A stretch of 37,346 bases of DNA from Lutibacter sp. (GCA_030656195.1 JAUSOJ010000266.1:1-37346), one strand, 5' to 3'; shown: positions 19,274 to 28,328, counted from the stretch's first letter. Made by a program: numbers and translations. Notes: generated from the sequence alone by a model not told the origin.

Positions 19274-19467
19274 AAAACAGGTTAAAAGTGCTGCGGGCTG
19301 AAAACAATTTCACCCAGGAAGATTTGGCTGAAATGATTGGCGTATCACGACAAACTATCAACGCCATTGAAAAAGAAAAATTTGATCCCAGTTTGCCAAC
19401 GGCTTTCCGAATTTCAAAACTCTTTAAATTGCCCATTGAAGCTATTTTTTATTTTGAGGAAAATTAA
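19270..19467 (+). CDS. XRE-family helix-turn-helix transcriptional regulator
   Basis: 65 residues, consisting of a single HTH_3 domain. The helix-turn-helix is clear in FTQEDLAEMIGVSRQTINAI, followed by EKEKFDPSLPTAFRISKLF and a short tail FKLPIEAIFYFEEN. This is the compact YgzD-like group of XRE regulators. It overlaps the membrane-protein gene by 4 bp and shares its promoter at 18809-18838, so it probably regulates itself and its partner. A strong Shine-Dalgarno-like AAAGGAGG follows the stop codon directly. Confidence 0.92.
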   Translation: MKNRLKVLRAENNFTQEDLAEMIGVSRQTINAIEKEKFDPSLPTAFRISKLFKLPIEAIFYFEEN

Positions 19468-19535
19468 AGGAGGTTATATGAGATTGATATTTACTGATTA
19501 AGTTTGAATTGTTGGGACAAGTAAGCCAAAGAATC

Positions 19536-20378
19536 TTAAAATTGCCCAACAATTCCTACTTGATTATAGCCGGCTTTAAATTGCCATTTAATTGCTTTTT
19601 CTTGGAGCGGTCCTTCTTTTAAATATTCCTTTTTCAGGTATTTATCAATGCTGTCAACCACCACCACACTAATTGCAACACCCAATCCAACATCGGTAAG
19701 CCAATGGGCACCAGTCCATAAACGTGAAACAGGCGTAATCATCCCCACTCCGTAAATGGCATATTTGAGGTATGGATTGTTAATTTGTTTCCCAATGGCA
19801 TAAGCTGTTGTAAAAGACAAAATAGCGTGGCCTGAGGGAAAAGAGTGATAAGCGGGTTCATTGCTTATTGGATGAAATGACAATTTGCCTTCACCGGCAC
19901 TGGGTCTTGCTCTTCCAACCAAGGTTTTGCTTACCGATTGGATTATTCCTGCGGCCGATGCCGATGAAATCAGTAAAATTCCGGTGTGACGAATTTTATC
20001 ATTGTCCGTAATCAGGCCCAAAGCATAAACACTGCCCGTCAATCCATAATTGGTAAGCGGTTTTCCAAAATAAAATCCAAATTCTTTTAAACTGGTTGGA
20101 ATGCTTTTACCTTGCGCAACAAAATAAGTATTAACCTGATCTTCATATAAATGCGTTACCCCTGTGGCAACGGTAATGGCGCCAAAAGTCAGCCAGTCGT
20201 CACCTTTCCAATGCGCTGGCCTGGAATAAACATGAAGAATGCTGTTAAAAATTAACTTGCCGTCATTTTTGGCTTGAGACCATTTTGTGTCGGGTTCAAC
20301 GACCAATAAGGTGTCTTGTGCACAAATTAAATTTGGCAATAGGAATAAGAATAAAAACATCAATTGTTTACTGAGCAT
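19536..20378 (-). CDS. Exported PAP2 family phosphatase
   Basis: The start is taken at the ATG 20378 (MLSKQLMFLFLFLLPNLICAQ, a signal peptide) and not at an upstream GTG at 20384; the protein is then 280 residues. The three PAP2 phosphatase motifs are present in order: KTLVGRARP, PSGH and SRLWTGAHWLTD. These hydrolyse lipid phosphates such as undecaprenyl or phosphatidyl phosphates, or small phosphate esters. The signal peptide places it in the envelope or periplasm. Residues before the motifs contain a predicted helical lead-in, but few strong transmembrane helices are visible, so it may be a soluble or outer-membrane-associated form. It is convergent with the XRE gene and has its own promoter (20399-20427). 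Confidence 0.92.
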   Translation of the reverse strand: MLSKQLMFLFLFLLPNLICAQDTLLVVEPDTKWSQAKNDGKLIFNSILHVYSRPAHWKGDDWLTFGAITVATGVTHLYEDQVNTYFVAQGKSIPTSLKEFGFYFGKPLTNYGLTGSVYALGLITDNDKIRHTGILLISSASAAGIIQSVSKTLVGRARPSAGEGKLSFHPISNEPAYHSFPSGHAILSFTTAYAIGKQINNPYLKYAIYGVGMITPVSRLWTGAHWLTDVGLGVAISVVVVDSIDKYLKKEYLKEGPLQEKAIKWQFKAGYNQVGIVGQF

Positions 20379-20398
20379 AGACACTGTTTTGAAATTTA

Positions 20399-20427
20399 CA
20401 AAGCTACAATATTATGTGATTTACCAA
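20399..20427 (-). promoter_or_regulatory. Bacteroidota promoter for the PAP2 gene
   Basis: Read on the minus strand: TTG (20427-20425), 18-nt spacer, TAGCTTTG (20406-20399), a full consensus match. Transcription would begin near 20392, leaving a leader of about 14 nt before the ATG at 20378. That supports the ATG over the GTG start. Confidence 0.7.
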
Positions 20428-20461
20428 TTGCGCTGTGAAAAGTTTTGTAACATAAGATGCA

Positions 20462-20498
20462 TTGACAACGGAAAAAACTTTCATATTTTGTAATTTTG
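20462..20498 (+). promoter_or_regulatory. Candidate promoter for the GAF protein gene
   Basis: TTG (20462-20464) is followed after 18 nt by ATATTTTG (20483-20490). A better -7 match, TAATTTTG (20491-20498), is adjacent but has no well-spaced TTG. The start codon is at 20514. Confidence 0.35.
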
Positions 20499-20513
20499 AA
20501 AAAAAAATAATTA

Positions 20514-22829
20514 ATGGGTTTTAATCAATTTCAAAATAGTCCTTTAGAAATCAATATTTCATTTCATAAAGTGATTGAAAATTTAGAATTCATAGCTAAA
20601 AACGATCTTGATGATTTTAGGGTGCAATATGCAACATCATTGCTTCAGCTTGTTGAAAAAGCGCCTGAATTAAGAGATGGACTAAAGTCTATAGACGATT
20701 TAGAAAAAAATAAAGAAATTATCAGATTGCTTTTGGCCGATTTATTTCCATCGGCTTTAACCAATAATGAGATTAAAGCGGCAACCGTACCTTTTAGCAG
20801 TTTTGTTTTCAATAAAACGGAAAGGCTTGAGAAAATTATGAAGGAAGCCGGGACAGATTTTGATCTTAACATTCGCGATTTCAACGATCATAACTTTTAT
20901 GTTATGACTTGCTGCTTGATCCTGAATGCTTATTACAATCAAAAATTAGATTTTGTTCGACCACTATTTTATGATATTCCTGATGCCGATGGAATATTGC
21001 GCCATTACAGAATTTTATACAATGCCGATTTTGTAGAAATTATACCTACAAAAAATGCTAAAATTCTTTCAAATGCCGACATTGAAAATTTACTGAACAA
21101 TTATGATGACTTAGATCTTTGGAAGGAAAAATTCCCGCTGAATAGCTGGATTTTAAAGGGATTTGGCATTTTTGTTTTGTTTGATGCAACTACAGAAAAT
21201 GCAATTTCCAATCTAAAAAGCAATCTGCTTAAAACCCATCATATTGAAAAATCTTTTAATGTTAATATGGAACAGGTTTTTCAGTCCATTTTTAAAGTTA
21301 AAGATATCAGAATTGGTTTTACGCCTTATCAAATAGAAGATGGCCGATTTAATATTGAGCTTAGCAAGAAAGATTTCAACAGTTTTCTTTTGTTGGATCA
21401 GCCCAATATGGATTGTAAAAATGCGCTCTGCGGAAGTTCTTTCGAAAAAATAATGAAGGATAAAAGCTATTTCAGCATTGCTGATGTAGCTTATATGAGC
21501 CAAGACGCGGAATTTGAAAAAATGGCCGGTCATTTACTGAAACAAAACATCAAAAGTGTTATTTTGGCGCCTGTTGTAAAAGAGGGTAAAATATTGGGAA
21601 TCATTGAATTGGGGTCATCAGTTCCTTTTGCTTTAAACAGCATCAATGCACATAAAGTGGATATGATTATGCCTTTTATTGTTGATACCATTGACCGATA
21701 TCAAAACGAATGGCAAAATAAAATAGATGCCGTTATTCAAAAGGAATATACTGCAATTCATCCAAGTGTTTATTGGAAATTTAAAAATTCGGCCCAAGAA
21801 TATTTGGTTCAGATTAGAGACACCAACACCAAACAGCCATTGGAGGAAATTGTATTTAATGAGGTTTATCCTTTGTACGGGCAAATTGACATTAAAGGAT
21901 CTTCCGAATCAAGAAACAATACCATTCAGCTCGATTTAAAAGAGCAAATTCAATCGTTGCTGGCTATTTTTGAAGCTGTAAATCTCGAAAACCAATTGTT
22001 GGTGGTTTCGCAAAGAAAATACGAATTAATCGATTTGCATGACCATATTTTACAAGCCGTAAAAGCCGATTCAGAATATCAGATCCAAAGTTATTTAAAA
22101 AATGAAGTACTGCCGGTAATCAGTCAATTAAACTTCAATGAAGAAGGCGCGGCGTTGTATAAAAAATATCTGGAAAATATTGAGAAGAAATCGGGGTTGT
22201 TTTACAATAACAGAAAGAAATTTGATACATCATTGTCGATTTTGAATAAAGAATTGTCAGATTTGCTCGACCAAAGAGAAAATGAAGCACAGGCTATTTT
22301 TCCGCATTATTATGAGCGATTTAAAACCGATGGCGTTGAGCACAATTTATATATTGGCGCTTCAATTGCCCCAAACCAAAAGTTTGATAAAGTTTTTTTA
22401 AAAAACCTTCGATTATGGCAATTGCAAACCATGTGCGAAATGGCCATTTTACAGCAAAAATTATATAAAACATTGCCTTTTCCGCTTGAAATGTCTTCAT
22501 TAATTCTTGTTTTCAGTTCGCCGATAAGCATCAGATTCAGAATGGATGAAAAAAGATTTGATGTAGACGGCTCTTACAATGCACGCTATGAAGTCATCAA
22601 AAAGAGAATTGACAAGTCATATGTTAAAAACACAAAAGAAAGAATTACACAGGAAGGAAAAATAACCATTGTGTTTAGTCACGAGCACGAAGAGGTTGAA
22701 TACAGAAAATACATTAAATACCTGCAGCACAAAAATATGGTTAAGCCCCAGATAGCGTATTTTGAAGTTGAGGATTTGCAAGGCGTTGCCGGACTAAAAG
22801 CATTGCGGATTGAAATTCAAAATGAATAG
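20514..22829 (+). CDS. Large cytoplasmic GAF-domain protein
   Basis: 771 residues without a signal peptide or transmembrane segment. A helical N-terminal part (residues 1-280) is followed by a GAF-like sensor domain at about residues 285-405, whose end is recognisable as NIKSVILAPVVKEGKILGII followed by ELGSSVPFALN. The C-terminal ~350 residues are alpha-helical and coiled-coil-like. No kinase, cyclase or phosphodiesterase motif is visible, so the output is unknown. GAF domains bind small molecules such as cyclic nucleotides, which is of interest because the next gene, convergent on the minus strand, carries an HD domain and a Pycsar-effector membrane domain. The functional link is inference only. 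Confidence 0.78.
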   Translation: MGFNQFQNSPLEINISFHKVIENLEFIAKNDLDDFRVQYATSLLQLVEKAPELRDGLKSIDDLEKNKEIIRLLLADLFPSALTNNEIKAATVPFSSFVFNKTERLEKIMKEAGTDFDLNIRDFNDHNFYVMTCCLILNAYYNQKLDFVRPLFYDIPDADGILRHYRILYNADFVEIIPTKNAKILSNADIENLLNNYDDLDLWKEKFPLNSWILKGFGIFVLFDATTENAISNLKSNLLKTHHIEKSFNVNMEQVFQSIFKVKDIRIGFTPYQIEDGRFNIELSKKDFNSFLLLDQPNMDCKNALCGSSFEKIMKDKSYFSIADVAYMSQDAEFEKMAGHLLKQNIKSVILAPVVKEGKILGIIELGSSVPFALNSINAHKVDMIMPFIVDTIDRYQNEWQNKIDAVIQKEYTAIHPSVYWKFKNSAQEYLVQIRDTNTKQPLEEIVFNEVYPLYGQIDIKGSSESRNNTIQLDLKEQIQSLLAIFEAVNLENQLLVVSQRKYELIDLHDHILQAVKADSEYQIQSYLKNEVLPVISQLNFNEEGAALYKKYLENIEKKSGLFYNNRKKFDTSLSILNKELSDLLDQRENEAQAIFPHYYERFKTDGVEHNLYIGASIAPNQKFDKVFLKNLRLWQLQTMCEMAILQQKLYKTLPFPLEMSSLILVFSSPISIRFRMDEKRFDVDGSYNARYEVIKKRIDKSYVKNTKERITQEGKITIVFSHEHEEVEYRKYIKYLQHKNMVKPQIAYFEVEDLQGVAGLKALRIEIQNE

Positions 22830-22869
22830 GTTGATTTACCAAAAAGCAAGATTTGCAAATACTTTTGCG

Positions 22870-24051
22870 CTATGATGCATTTAAATTCAAGAATGCATAA
22901 ACAAAAGAAATCACCGATAAAATAATTCCTGTCATAAAAACAGTATAGGTAATTCTCAGCCATTTGTATTTTTTGTTCAGCACCAATCCTAAGTGGTATA
23001 AATCTTTAATTAAAGAATCGTACAAAAATTCCCTGCTTTCCATCACTTTATGCAAACCATATAAATAGTCGTTATAAGGCATTTTATAAAAATTGCCAAA
23101 AAACAATAAATTCACGTTTTGATCTTCAATATCTTTTCTGGTAAAAGTGCCGCTGGTAACTTTTGGCCGTGTAGACATTATGGCAAAAATAATGGATACC
23201 ACGCTAAACAAAATCATAACAAGTGTTGGTAAAACAAGGTGCGCATTAGAGGTGGCATCAAGTTTGGGGATTAATGTTGACAATGCAATTGAAATAATAA
23301 TGGCATTTACAGAAAGCAGAATGTTGGCTTTGCTGTCTGCAATTTCACTCAATCGAATATGGTTATTCAGTGACACCCGAAACATCGTTTCTATACCGCG
23401 ATCCGGACGGTCAATTTTTAAATCTTTTTTCTTTTTAACAACGTTTTCAATATTAAGTGCTTTAAGTTTTCTGATTTGTTTTTCTATTTCAAAGAGGTTC
23501 TTTTCCTTTAAAACCTGCCAATTTTGTTTGGCAAAATTTGTAAAATAGCGATGACAGGTTAACATAAACTTTTTATTCTCTTCAAACCAGGCCAAATCAG
23601 TATAAACCAAATCTTTTGCATTTAACCATTCATCTCTCAACAATTCACAAATTTCAAAATAGTTTTCATCTGCAAAATGGTTAAAGTCGGCATCTTTTAT
23701 CACTTTTTCATCCAAAGAAACGGGAACCGCATCAACTTCTGTAACTAAAATCAGACGAACAACTTGCGCTAAATCTGCTTCGGTAATTTTATCTTTCAAA
23801 AAATCCCGGGCTATTTCCACGCTGTGTTGCTCATGATTTTCAGGGTTTACAGTATATCCGCTATCGTGGAACCAGCAAGCCAGCAAAACCCAATTCATTT
23901 CTTCTTTTGACAAGGTTTCACTTTCCGTAATTTTTTGGGCAGCCTGCACAACTCTAAGCGTATGATTAAAATTGTGGTAAGAATATGTTGCAGAAAGTTT
24001 ATCTTTGAATAATTGAAAAATAAAGGCTTCGGCCTGTTCTAAAAGATACAT
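22870..24051 (-). CDS. HD-domain phosphohydrolase fused to Pycsar-effector (PycTM/DUF5706) membrane domain
   Basis: 393 residues. N-terminal HD domain (1 to about 165) with the metal-binding set: His in YSYHNFNHTLRVV, the His-Asp pair in ACWFHDSGYT, a further HEQHSVEIA helix, and Asp in VIKDADFNHF. A basic linker (VVKKKKDLKIDRPDRG, about residues 204-219) leads to a DUF5706/PycTM domain: RLSEIADSKANILLSVNAII begins the first membrane helix, the second is near 275-295, and a third hydrophobic helix ends the protein. In Pycsar anti-phage systems PycTM domains respond to cCMP or cUMP and damage the membrane. The HD domain might degrade the signal. No nucleotide cyclase is encoded in the window, so a housekeeping role is equally possible. 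Its start lies 33 bp from the divergent gene at 24085. Confidence 0.85.
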   Translation of the reverse strand: MYLLEQAEAFIFQLFKDKLSATYSYHNFNHTLRVVQAAQKITESETLSKEEMNWVLLACWFHDSGYTVNPENHEQHSVEIARDFLKDKITEADLAQVVRLILVTEVDAVPVSLDEKVIKDADFNHFADENYFEICELLRDEWLNAKDLVYTDLAWFEENKKFMLTCHRYFTNFAKQNWQVLKEKNLFEIEKQIRKLKALNIENVVKKKKDLKIDRPDRGIETMFRVSLNNHIRLSEIADSKANILLSVNAIIISIALSTLIPKLDATSNAHLVLPTLVMILFSVVSIIFAIMSTRPKVTSGTFTRKDIEDQNVNLLFFGNFYKMPYNDYLYGLHKVMESREFLYDSLIKDLYHLGLVLNKKYKWLRITYTVFMTGIILSVISFVYAFLNLNAS

Positions 24052-24084
24052 ATATACGTTTTTTTAAAAACACTAAATTATAAA

Positions 24085-27000
24085 ATGTTAGCGATACTTG
24101 GCCTACTTAAACATAAATCTTTCATTATTTTATACATCCCGGTTTTGTTCTTTTTCTCTTGTGCAAGCTTGGAAAATCAATATGGCGCTGAAACCAAAAC
24201 AGATGAAAGTGCAGATTTCATTTCAGAAAACACCATTGAAAGAAAAATTTTTCTGATTGGAGATGCCGGATACGCCCATGACAAGTCGACCAGCAACCTG
24301 CTTATCGAAGCGCAAAAGAAAGTTGCCTTACACCCTGAAATTTCTGATGTTATTTTTTTGGGAGACAATATTTATCCCAAAGGAATGCCGGAAATTGGCC
24401 ATCCATTGAGAGAACAATCGGAAATTGGCCTTCTAAATCAGCTTAAAGTTGGTGAATCGTTGGATGGAAAAACCATTTTTATTCCCGGCAACCATGATTG
24501 GTACAGAGGACTTGACGGACTTAAAAGGCAAGCCGATTTTGTGGAAGAAAAACTAAGCGACAACAAATCTTTTTTTCCGGGAAAACAGTGCGGCATAGAC
24601 GCGGTTGAACTCACTTCAGACATTACGGTGATTGTTGTTGACAGTGAATGGTTTCTTCAAAATTGGAATAAAATTCCGAATATAAACAAGGGCTGCAATA
24701 TTAAATCCAGGGAACAATTTTTTGAAGAATTTAAAAGCCTGGTCAATAAAAATCAAAACAAACTAACCTTAATTGCCATCCATCATCCGCTGTTTACAAA
24801 CGGTCCGCACGGCGGTTATTTAAGCGCAAAACACCAATTGTATCCCGTCAAAAAAATTCCATTGCCTGTTTTGGGCAGCTTCATAAATTTACTTCGGATA
24901 AAAAGCGGCGCAAGTCCGGCAGATTTACATTATAAATTATACCAGGAATTAAGGAATCGCATTGGCACAATTTTAAAAGATTATTCAAATACCATCGTTG
25001 TTTCTGGACATGAACACAACTTACAGTGGATTTATACCGAAGGAATTCAGCAAATCATTAGCGGTTCAGGTTCTAAAAGTGAGCCTGCAAAGGCGGTTCA
25101 GCCAAAGAGTTTTACCACCGGACAACGCGGATTTGCGGTTCTTGATGTGTATAAAAACAAGCAAGTGACGGTAAATTATTATGGTGAAAAAAACAATTTT
25201 GGCGACCCTGTTTTTTCACAAATACTTTTTGATTCAACAAAAAAAGACACCATTGTTTATCCAAAAAATTTCTCGCCAGTTACCGAAGCATCCGTTTATT
25301 CTATAGCCGACACCAAAAAAAGCAGTGTTTATAAATGGCTTTGGGGTCAACATTACAGAGATTATTACGGAACAAAAATAAAAGTGCCCACTTTGTTGCT
25401 CGACACTGTTTATGGAGGATTAACGTCAAAAATTTCGGGTGGCGGAACCCAATCAATGTCGCTTCGGATGGAAAATCCTGAAGGAAAGGAATATGTTTTA
25501 AGAGCCATCAAAAAGGATGCGACGCGATTTTTGCAATCGACATTGTTTCAGGATCAATATGTAAAAAATGATTTTGAAGAAACCTATGCAAAGGATTTTA
25601 TTGCTGATTTTTATACAACAGCGCATCCGTTCACGCCTTTTATTTTAGAAACTTTCACCAAAAAACTGAATATTTTTCACACCCAGCCACAATTGTTTTA
25701 TGTGCCGAAACAACCGGCATTGAAACAGTACAATAAGAACTACGGCGATGCATTGTATATGCTGGAAGAACGTCCATCAAAAGAACATAAATATGCTGAA
25801 AATTTTGGTGTACCCGATGATATTGTGGGAACTGATGAACTGTTTGAAAACCTTCGAAAAGATGAAAAACACCAAATTGATGAAAAGGCATTTTTAAAAG
25901 CAAGACTGTTTGATATTTTGATAGGCGATTGGGATCGGCATGCGGACCAATGGCGATGGGCGGTTTTTAAAAACAAACACCAGGTAATTTACAAACCAAT
26001 TCCGCGAGACCGCGACCAGGCATTTGCCAAAATAGACGGCGCTTTGCTGTCGTTGATCAATAAACTGCCGCCGCTAAGGCATATGCAAAATTTTGATGAA
26101 AAAATGGCGCATCCGCGGTGGATTAACAAAACGGCTTTTGTTTTGGACGTCCTCTTTTTAAAAAATACCACATTAACTGATTGGCAGCAAACTGCATCAG
26201 AAATTAATGAAATAATGAGCGATGAATTGGTAGATGAAGCGTTTTCAAAACTGCCAATTGAAATACAGGACCAAACCACAGATAAAATTAAAAACATCTT
26301 AAAAAAACGCAGCGCACAATTAAGGGATTATGCAAAAACGTATTTTGAAGAATTGCAAAAAGTGGCCATTATTACGGGCACTGACAAAAAAGACGATTTC
26401 GAAATAAACATTGAAAATGAACTTGTTTTGATCAGGCATTTGCGCAAAAAAAAGGAGGAAACCGAATTGGTGTTTGAAAAGAAATTTACTTCGGATGCCA
26501 CAAAAGAAATTTGGATTTATGGATTGGATGACCAAGATAATTTTGTGGTAAAAGGCGACAAAAGCAATAAAATACGGATTAGGCTTATTGGCGGGCACGG
26601 TGAAGACAATTACACCACAAACCAAGGCAACAAAATTAAAATTTACGATTTTAAAACCGACCATGATATTGTAAAATATGACGGCGAAAAGCCATCGCTT
26701 AAAATGTCAAATCAGTATGAATTAAATACGTTCAATACCAAAAAAGCACCGCTAAGCACTTTAAGCACCCTGCCAAATATTGGGTACAATCCTGATGACG
26801 GAATTAAATTGGGCGTAAAATCAACCTTAACAAAGTATCATTTTGTGCAAAAGCCTTTTTCGGTTCGGCATAGTTTGGGAGCAAATTATTATTTTGCCAA
26901 ACAGGGTTTTGAATTGATGTATGATGTTGTTGTTCCGTTGGACATTTACAACGCAAATCTGGAATTCAATGCGCGAATTACCAGTCCTAATTTTGCCGTA

Positions 27001-27798
27001 AATTATTTTGGTTATGGAAATGAAACCAAAAACTATGACCAGGAATTGGGAATGAATTACAATAGGGTGAGAATGCATATTTACGAATTTACACCCAGTA
27101 TTTTTTGGCAAGGCAAAAACGGGAGCTTATTTAAAATTATGCCTTCGTTTGAAAGCATAGAAGTTGAAGAATCTGAAGGCCGTTTTATCAATGAACCGGC
27201 AGCTGTAAACCAAGATGTTTTTAACCATCAGCGTTTTGTGGGTATTCAAACTGCTTATACTTTTAAAAATTACGACAGCGATGTTAATCCCACAAACGGG
27301 ATGCGTTTTAGCTTAAGTTTAGGCTGGAAATCGAATATAAATGAAGCCGATAACAACTTTTTCTACGGGGAATCGTCCATAAATTTCATTCAAAAATTAA
27401 ACACTTCAGGAACACTCATTTTTGCAACTTTGCTGAAAGGAAAAATAATTTCAAACAATCGTTTTGAGTTTTTTCAAGGCGCAGTTCTTGGCGGAGATTA
27501 TGATTTAAGGGGTTTTAGAAGTGAACGCTTTTTGGGAAGGTCATCCTTTTTTAACAGCAACGACCTAAGGTGGCAATTGGGAACTTTAAATCGCGGCTTG
27601 GTGCCAATGAAATATGGTATTTTAGGCGGATTTGATTACGGAAGGGTTTGGCTGGACAGTGAAAAATCAAATGAATGGCATCCATCGGCAGGAGGCGGTT
27701 TGTGGATTTCAACCTTGGATATCGTCACGGCAAGGCTTACGTCTTTCAACAGTCCCGATGGCTGGAGAGTCGCTTTTGGCTTTGGTTTTAGTTTTTAA
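24085..27798 (+). CDS. Lipoprotein with metallophosphoesterase, kinase-like and outer-membrane beta-barrel regions
   Basis: 1237 residues. A hydrophobic N terminus ends in FFFSC, giving a probable lipidated Cys26. Residues 54-330 are a calcineurin-like metallophosphoesterase: GDAG (Asp60), GDN (Asp94), GNHD (135-138), IHHP and GHEH (His309, His311). The middle region contains IGDWDRHADQW (613-623) and IPRDRDQAF, which resemble the catalytic and metal-binding motifs of FAM20/HipA/CotH-type kinases; this is inference. From about residue 860 to the end there are beta-strand repeats ending in WRVAFGFGFSF, as in BamA/TamA-type (Omp85) barrels. The likely arrangement is an outer-membrane barrel carrying phosphotransfer domains. 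Substrate and side of the membrane are unknown. It diverges from the HD-PycTM gene. Confidence 0.85.
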   Translation: MLAILGLLKHKSFIILYIPVLFFFSCASLENQYGAETKTDESADFISENTIERKIFLIGDAGYAHDKSTSNLLIEAQKKVALHPEISDVIFLGDNIYPKGMPEIGHPLREQSEIGLLNQLKVGESLDGKTIFIPGNHDWYRGLDGLKRQADFVEEKLSDNKSFFPGKQCGIDAVELTSDITVIVVDSEWFLQNWNKIPNINKGCNIKSREQFFEEFKSLVNKNQNKLTLIAIHHPLFTNGPHGGYLSAKHQLYPVKKIPLPVLGSFINLLRIKSGASPADLHYKLYQELRNRIGTILKDYSNTIVVSGHEHNLQWIYTEGIQQIISGSGSKSEPAKAVQPKSFTTGQRGFAVLDVYKNKQVTVNYYGEKNNFGDPVFSQILFDSTKKDTIVYPKNFSPVTEASVYSIADTKKSSVYKWLWGQHYRDYYGTKIKVPTLLLDTVYGGLTSKISGGGTQSMSLRMENPEGKEYVLRAIKKDATRFLQSTLFQDQYVKNDFEETYAKDFIADFYTTAHPFTPFILETFTKKLNIFHTQPQLFYVPKQPALKQYNKNYGDALYMLEERPSKEHKYAENFGVPDDIVGTDELFENLRKDEKHQIDEKAFLKARLFDILIGDWDRHADQWRWAVFKNKHQVIYKPIPRDRDQAFAKIDGALLSLINKLPPLRHMQNFDEKMAHPRWINKTAFVLDVLFLKNTTLTDWQQTASEINEIMSDELVDEAFSKLPIEIQDQTTDKIKNILKKRSAQLRDYAKTYFEELQKVAIITGTDKKDDFEINIENELVLIRHLRKKKEETELVFEKKFTSDATKEIWIYGLDDQDNFVVKGDKSNKIRIRLIGGHGEDNYTTNQGNKIKIYDFKTDHDIVKYDGEKPSLKMSNQYELNTFNTKKAPLSTLSTLPNIGYNPDDGIKLGVKSTLTKYHFVQKPFSVRHSLGANYYFAKQGFELMYDVVVPLDIYNANLEFNARITSPNFAVNYFGYGNETKNYDQELGMNYNRVRMHIYEFTPSIFWQGKNGSLFKIMPSFESIEVEESEGRFINEPAAVNQDVFNHQRFVGIQTAYTFKNYDSDVNPTNGMRFSLSLGWKSNINEADNNFFYGESSINFIQKLNTSGTLIFATLLKGKIISNNRFEFFQGAVLGGDYDLRGFRSERFLGRSSFFNSNDLRWQLGTLNRGLVPMKYGILGGFDYGRVWLDSEKSNEWHPSAGGGLWISTLDIVTARLTSFNSPDGWRVAFGFGFSF

Positions 27799-27838
27799 AC
27801 AATTAATTTAACGTATCAGAAAATAAAAACCCCAAATT

Positions 27839-28117
27839 ATGAAAATACAACATAAAGACAATGGTAAAAACGGCCTGTTTTTTATAGATCAAGATGGAGA
27901 AACCGTTGCGGAAATGACTTATGTATGGAAAGGAAAAGATCGAATAATCATAGACCACACGCAAGTTGACGAAAAGTTAAAAGGACAAGGCGCAGGTAAA
28001 AAACTGGTGATTAAAGCCATTGAATTTGCGAGAGAAAAAGGCCTGAAAATTACACCGGTTTGCACCTTTGCAAAAAGTGTTTTCGATAAAGAAATTGCCT
28101 TTAGCGACGTTTTATAA
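27839..28117 (+). CDS. Small GNAT-family N-acetyltransferase (YjdJ-like)
   Basis: 92 residues. It matches the short GCN5-related acetyltransferase group (PF14542): an N-terminal sheet MKIQHKDNGKNGLFFID, an IIIDHTQVDEKLKGQGAGKKL segment holding the acetyl-CoA-binding GQGAGKKL turn, and a final KITPVCTFAKSVFD with the conserved Cys. Substrates of this group are not established. It starts 40 bp after the beta-barrel lipoprotein gene on the same strand, so it may be co-transcribed. The length is normal for the family. Confidence 0.92.
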   Translation: MKIQHKDNGKNGLFFIDQDGETVAEMTYVWKGKDRIIIDHTQVDEKLKGQGAGKKLVIKAIEFAREKGLKITPVCTFAKSVFDKEIAFSDVL

Positions 28118-28273
28118 ATAAATATTAGGAGAAGAAAAATTTAACAAAATAGTATTCCAACGGTGAAATTACAGTTGTTTGGCAATCGGGCGTTTTGAGT
28201 ATCAAAAAAAAGATTTAAAGCGTTATAGAAAAACAAAAAAATGTTTTTTTGGCATTATTTTAAGGAAGCTAAT

Positions 28274-28304
28274 TTGTGTCTGCAATTATAGAACAGTAAA
28301 TTTG
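28274..28304 (+). promoter_or_regulatory. Bacteroidota promoter for the superoxide dismutase gene
   Basis: TTG (28274-28276), 20-nt spacer, TAAATTTG (28297-28304): a full consensus match, 24 bp before the ATG at 28329. Confidence 0.7.
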
Positions 28305-28328
28305 CTCAAACACTAAAAAAATATAAAA

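Noticed and set aside
20379-20384. GTG start for the PAP2 phosphatase
   Set aside because: Two codons further in lies an ATG, and the consensus promoter places the start site just upstream of it.
22870-28117. A complete Pycsar or CBASS phage-defence operon
   Set aside because: No nucleotide cyclase, nucleotidyltransferase or other defence protein was found next to the HD-PycTM gene, and the genes around it are not co-directional.
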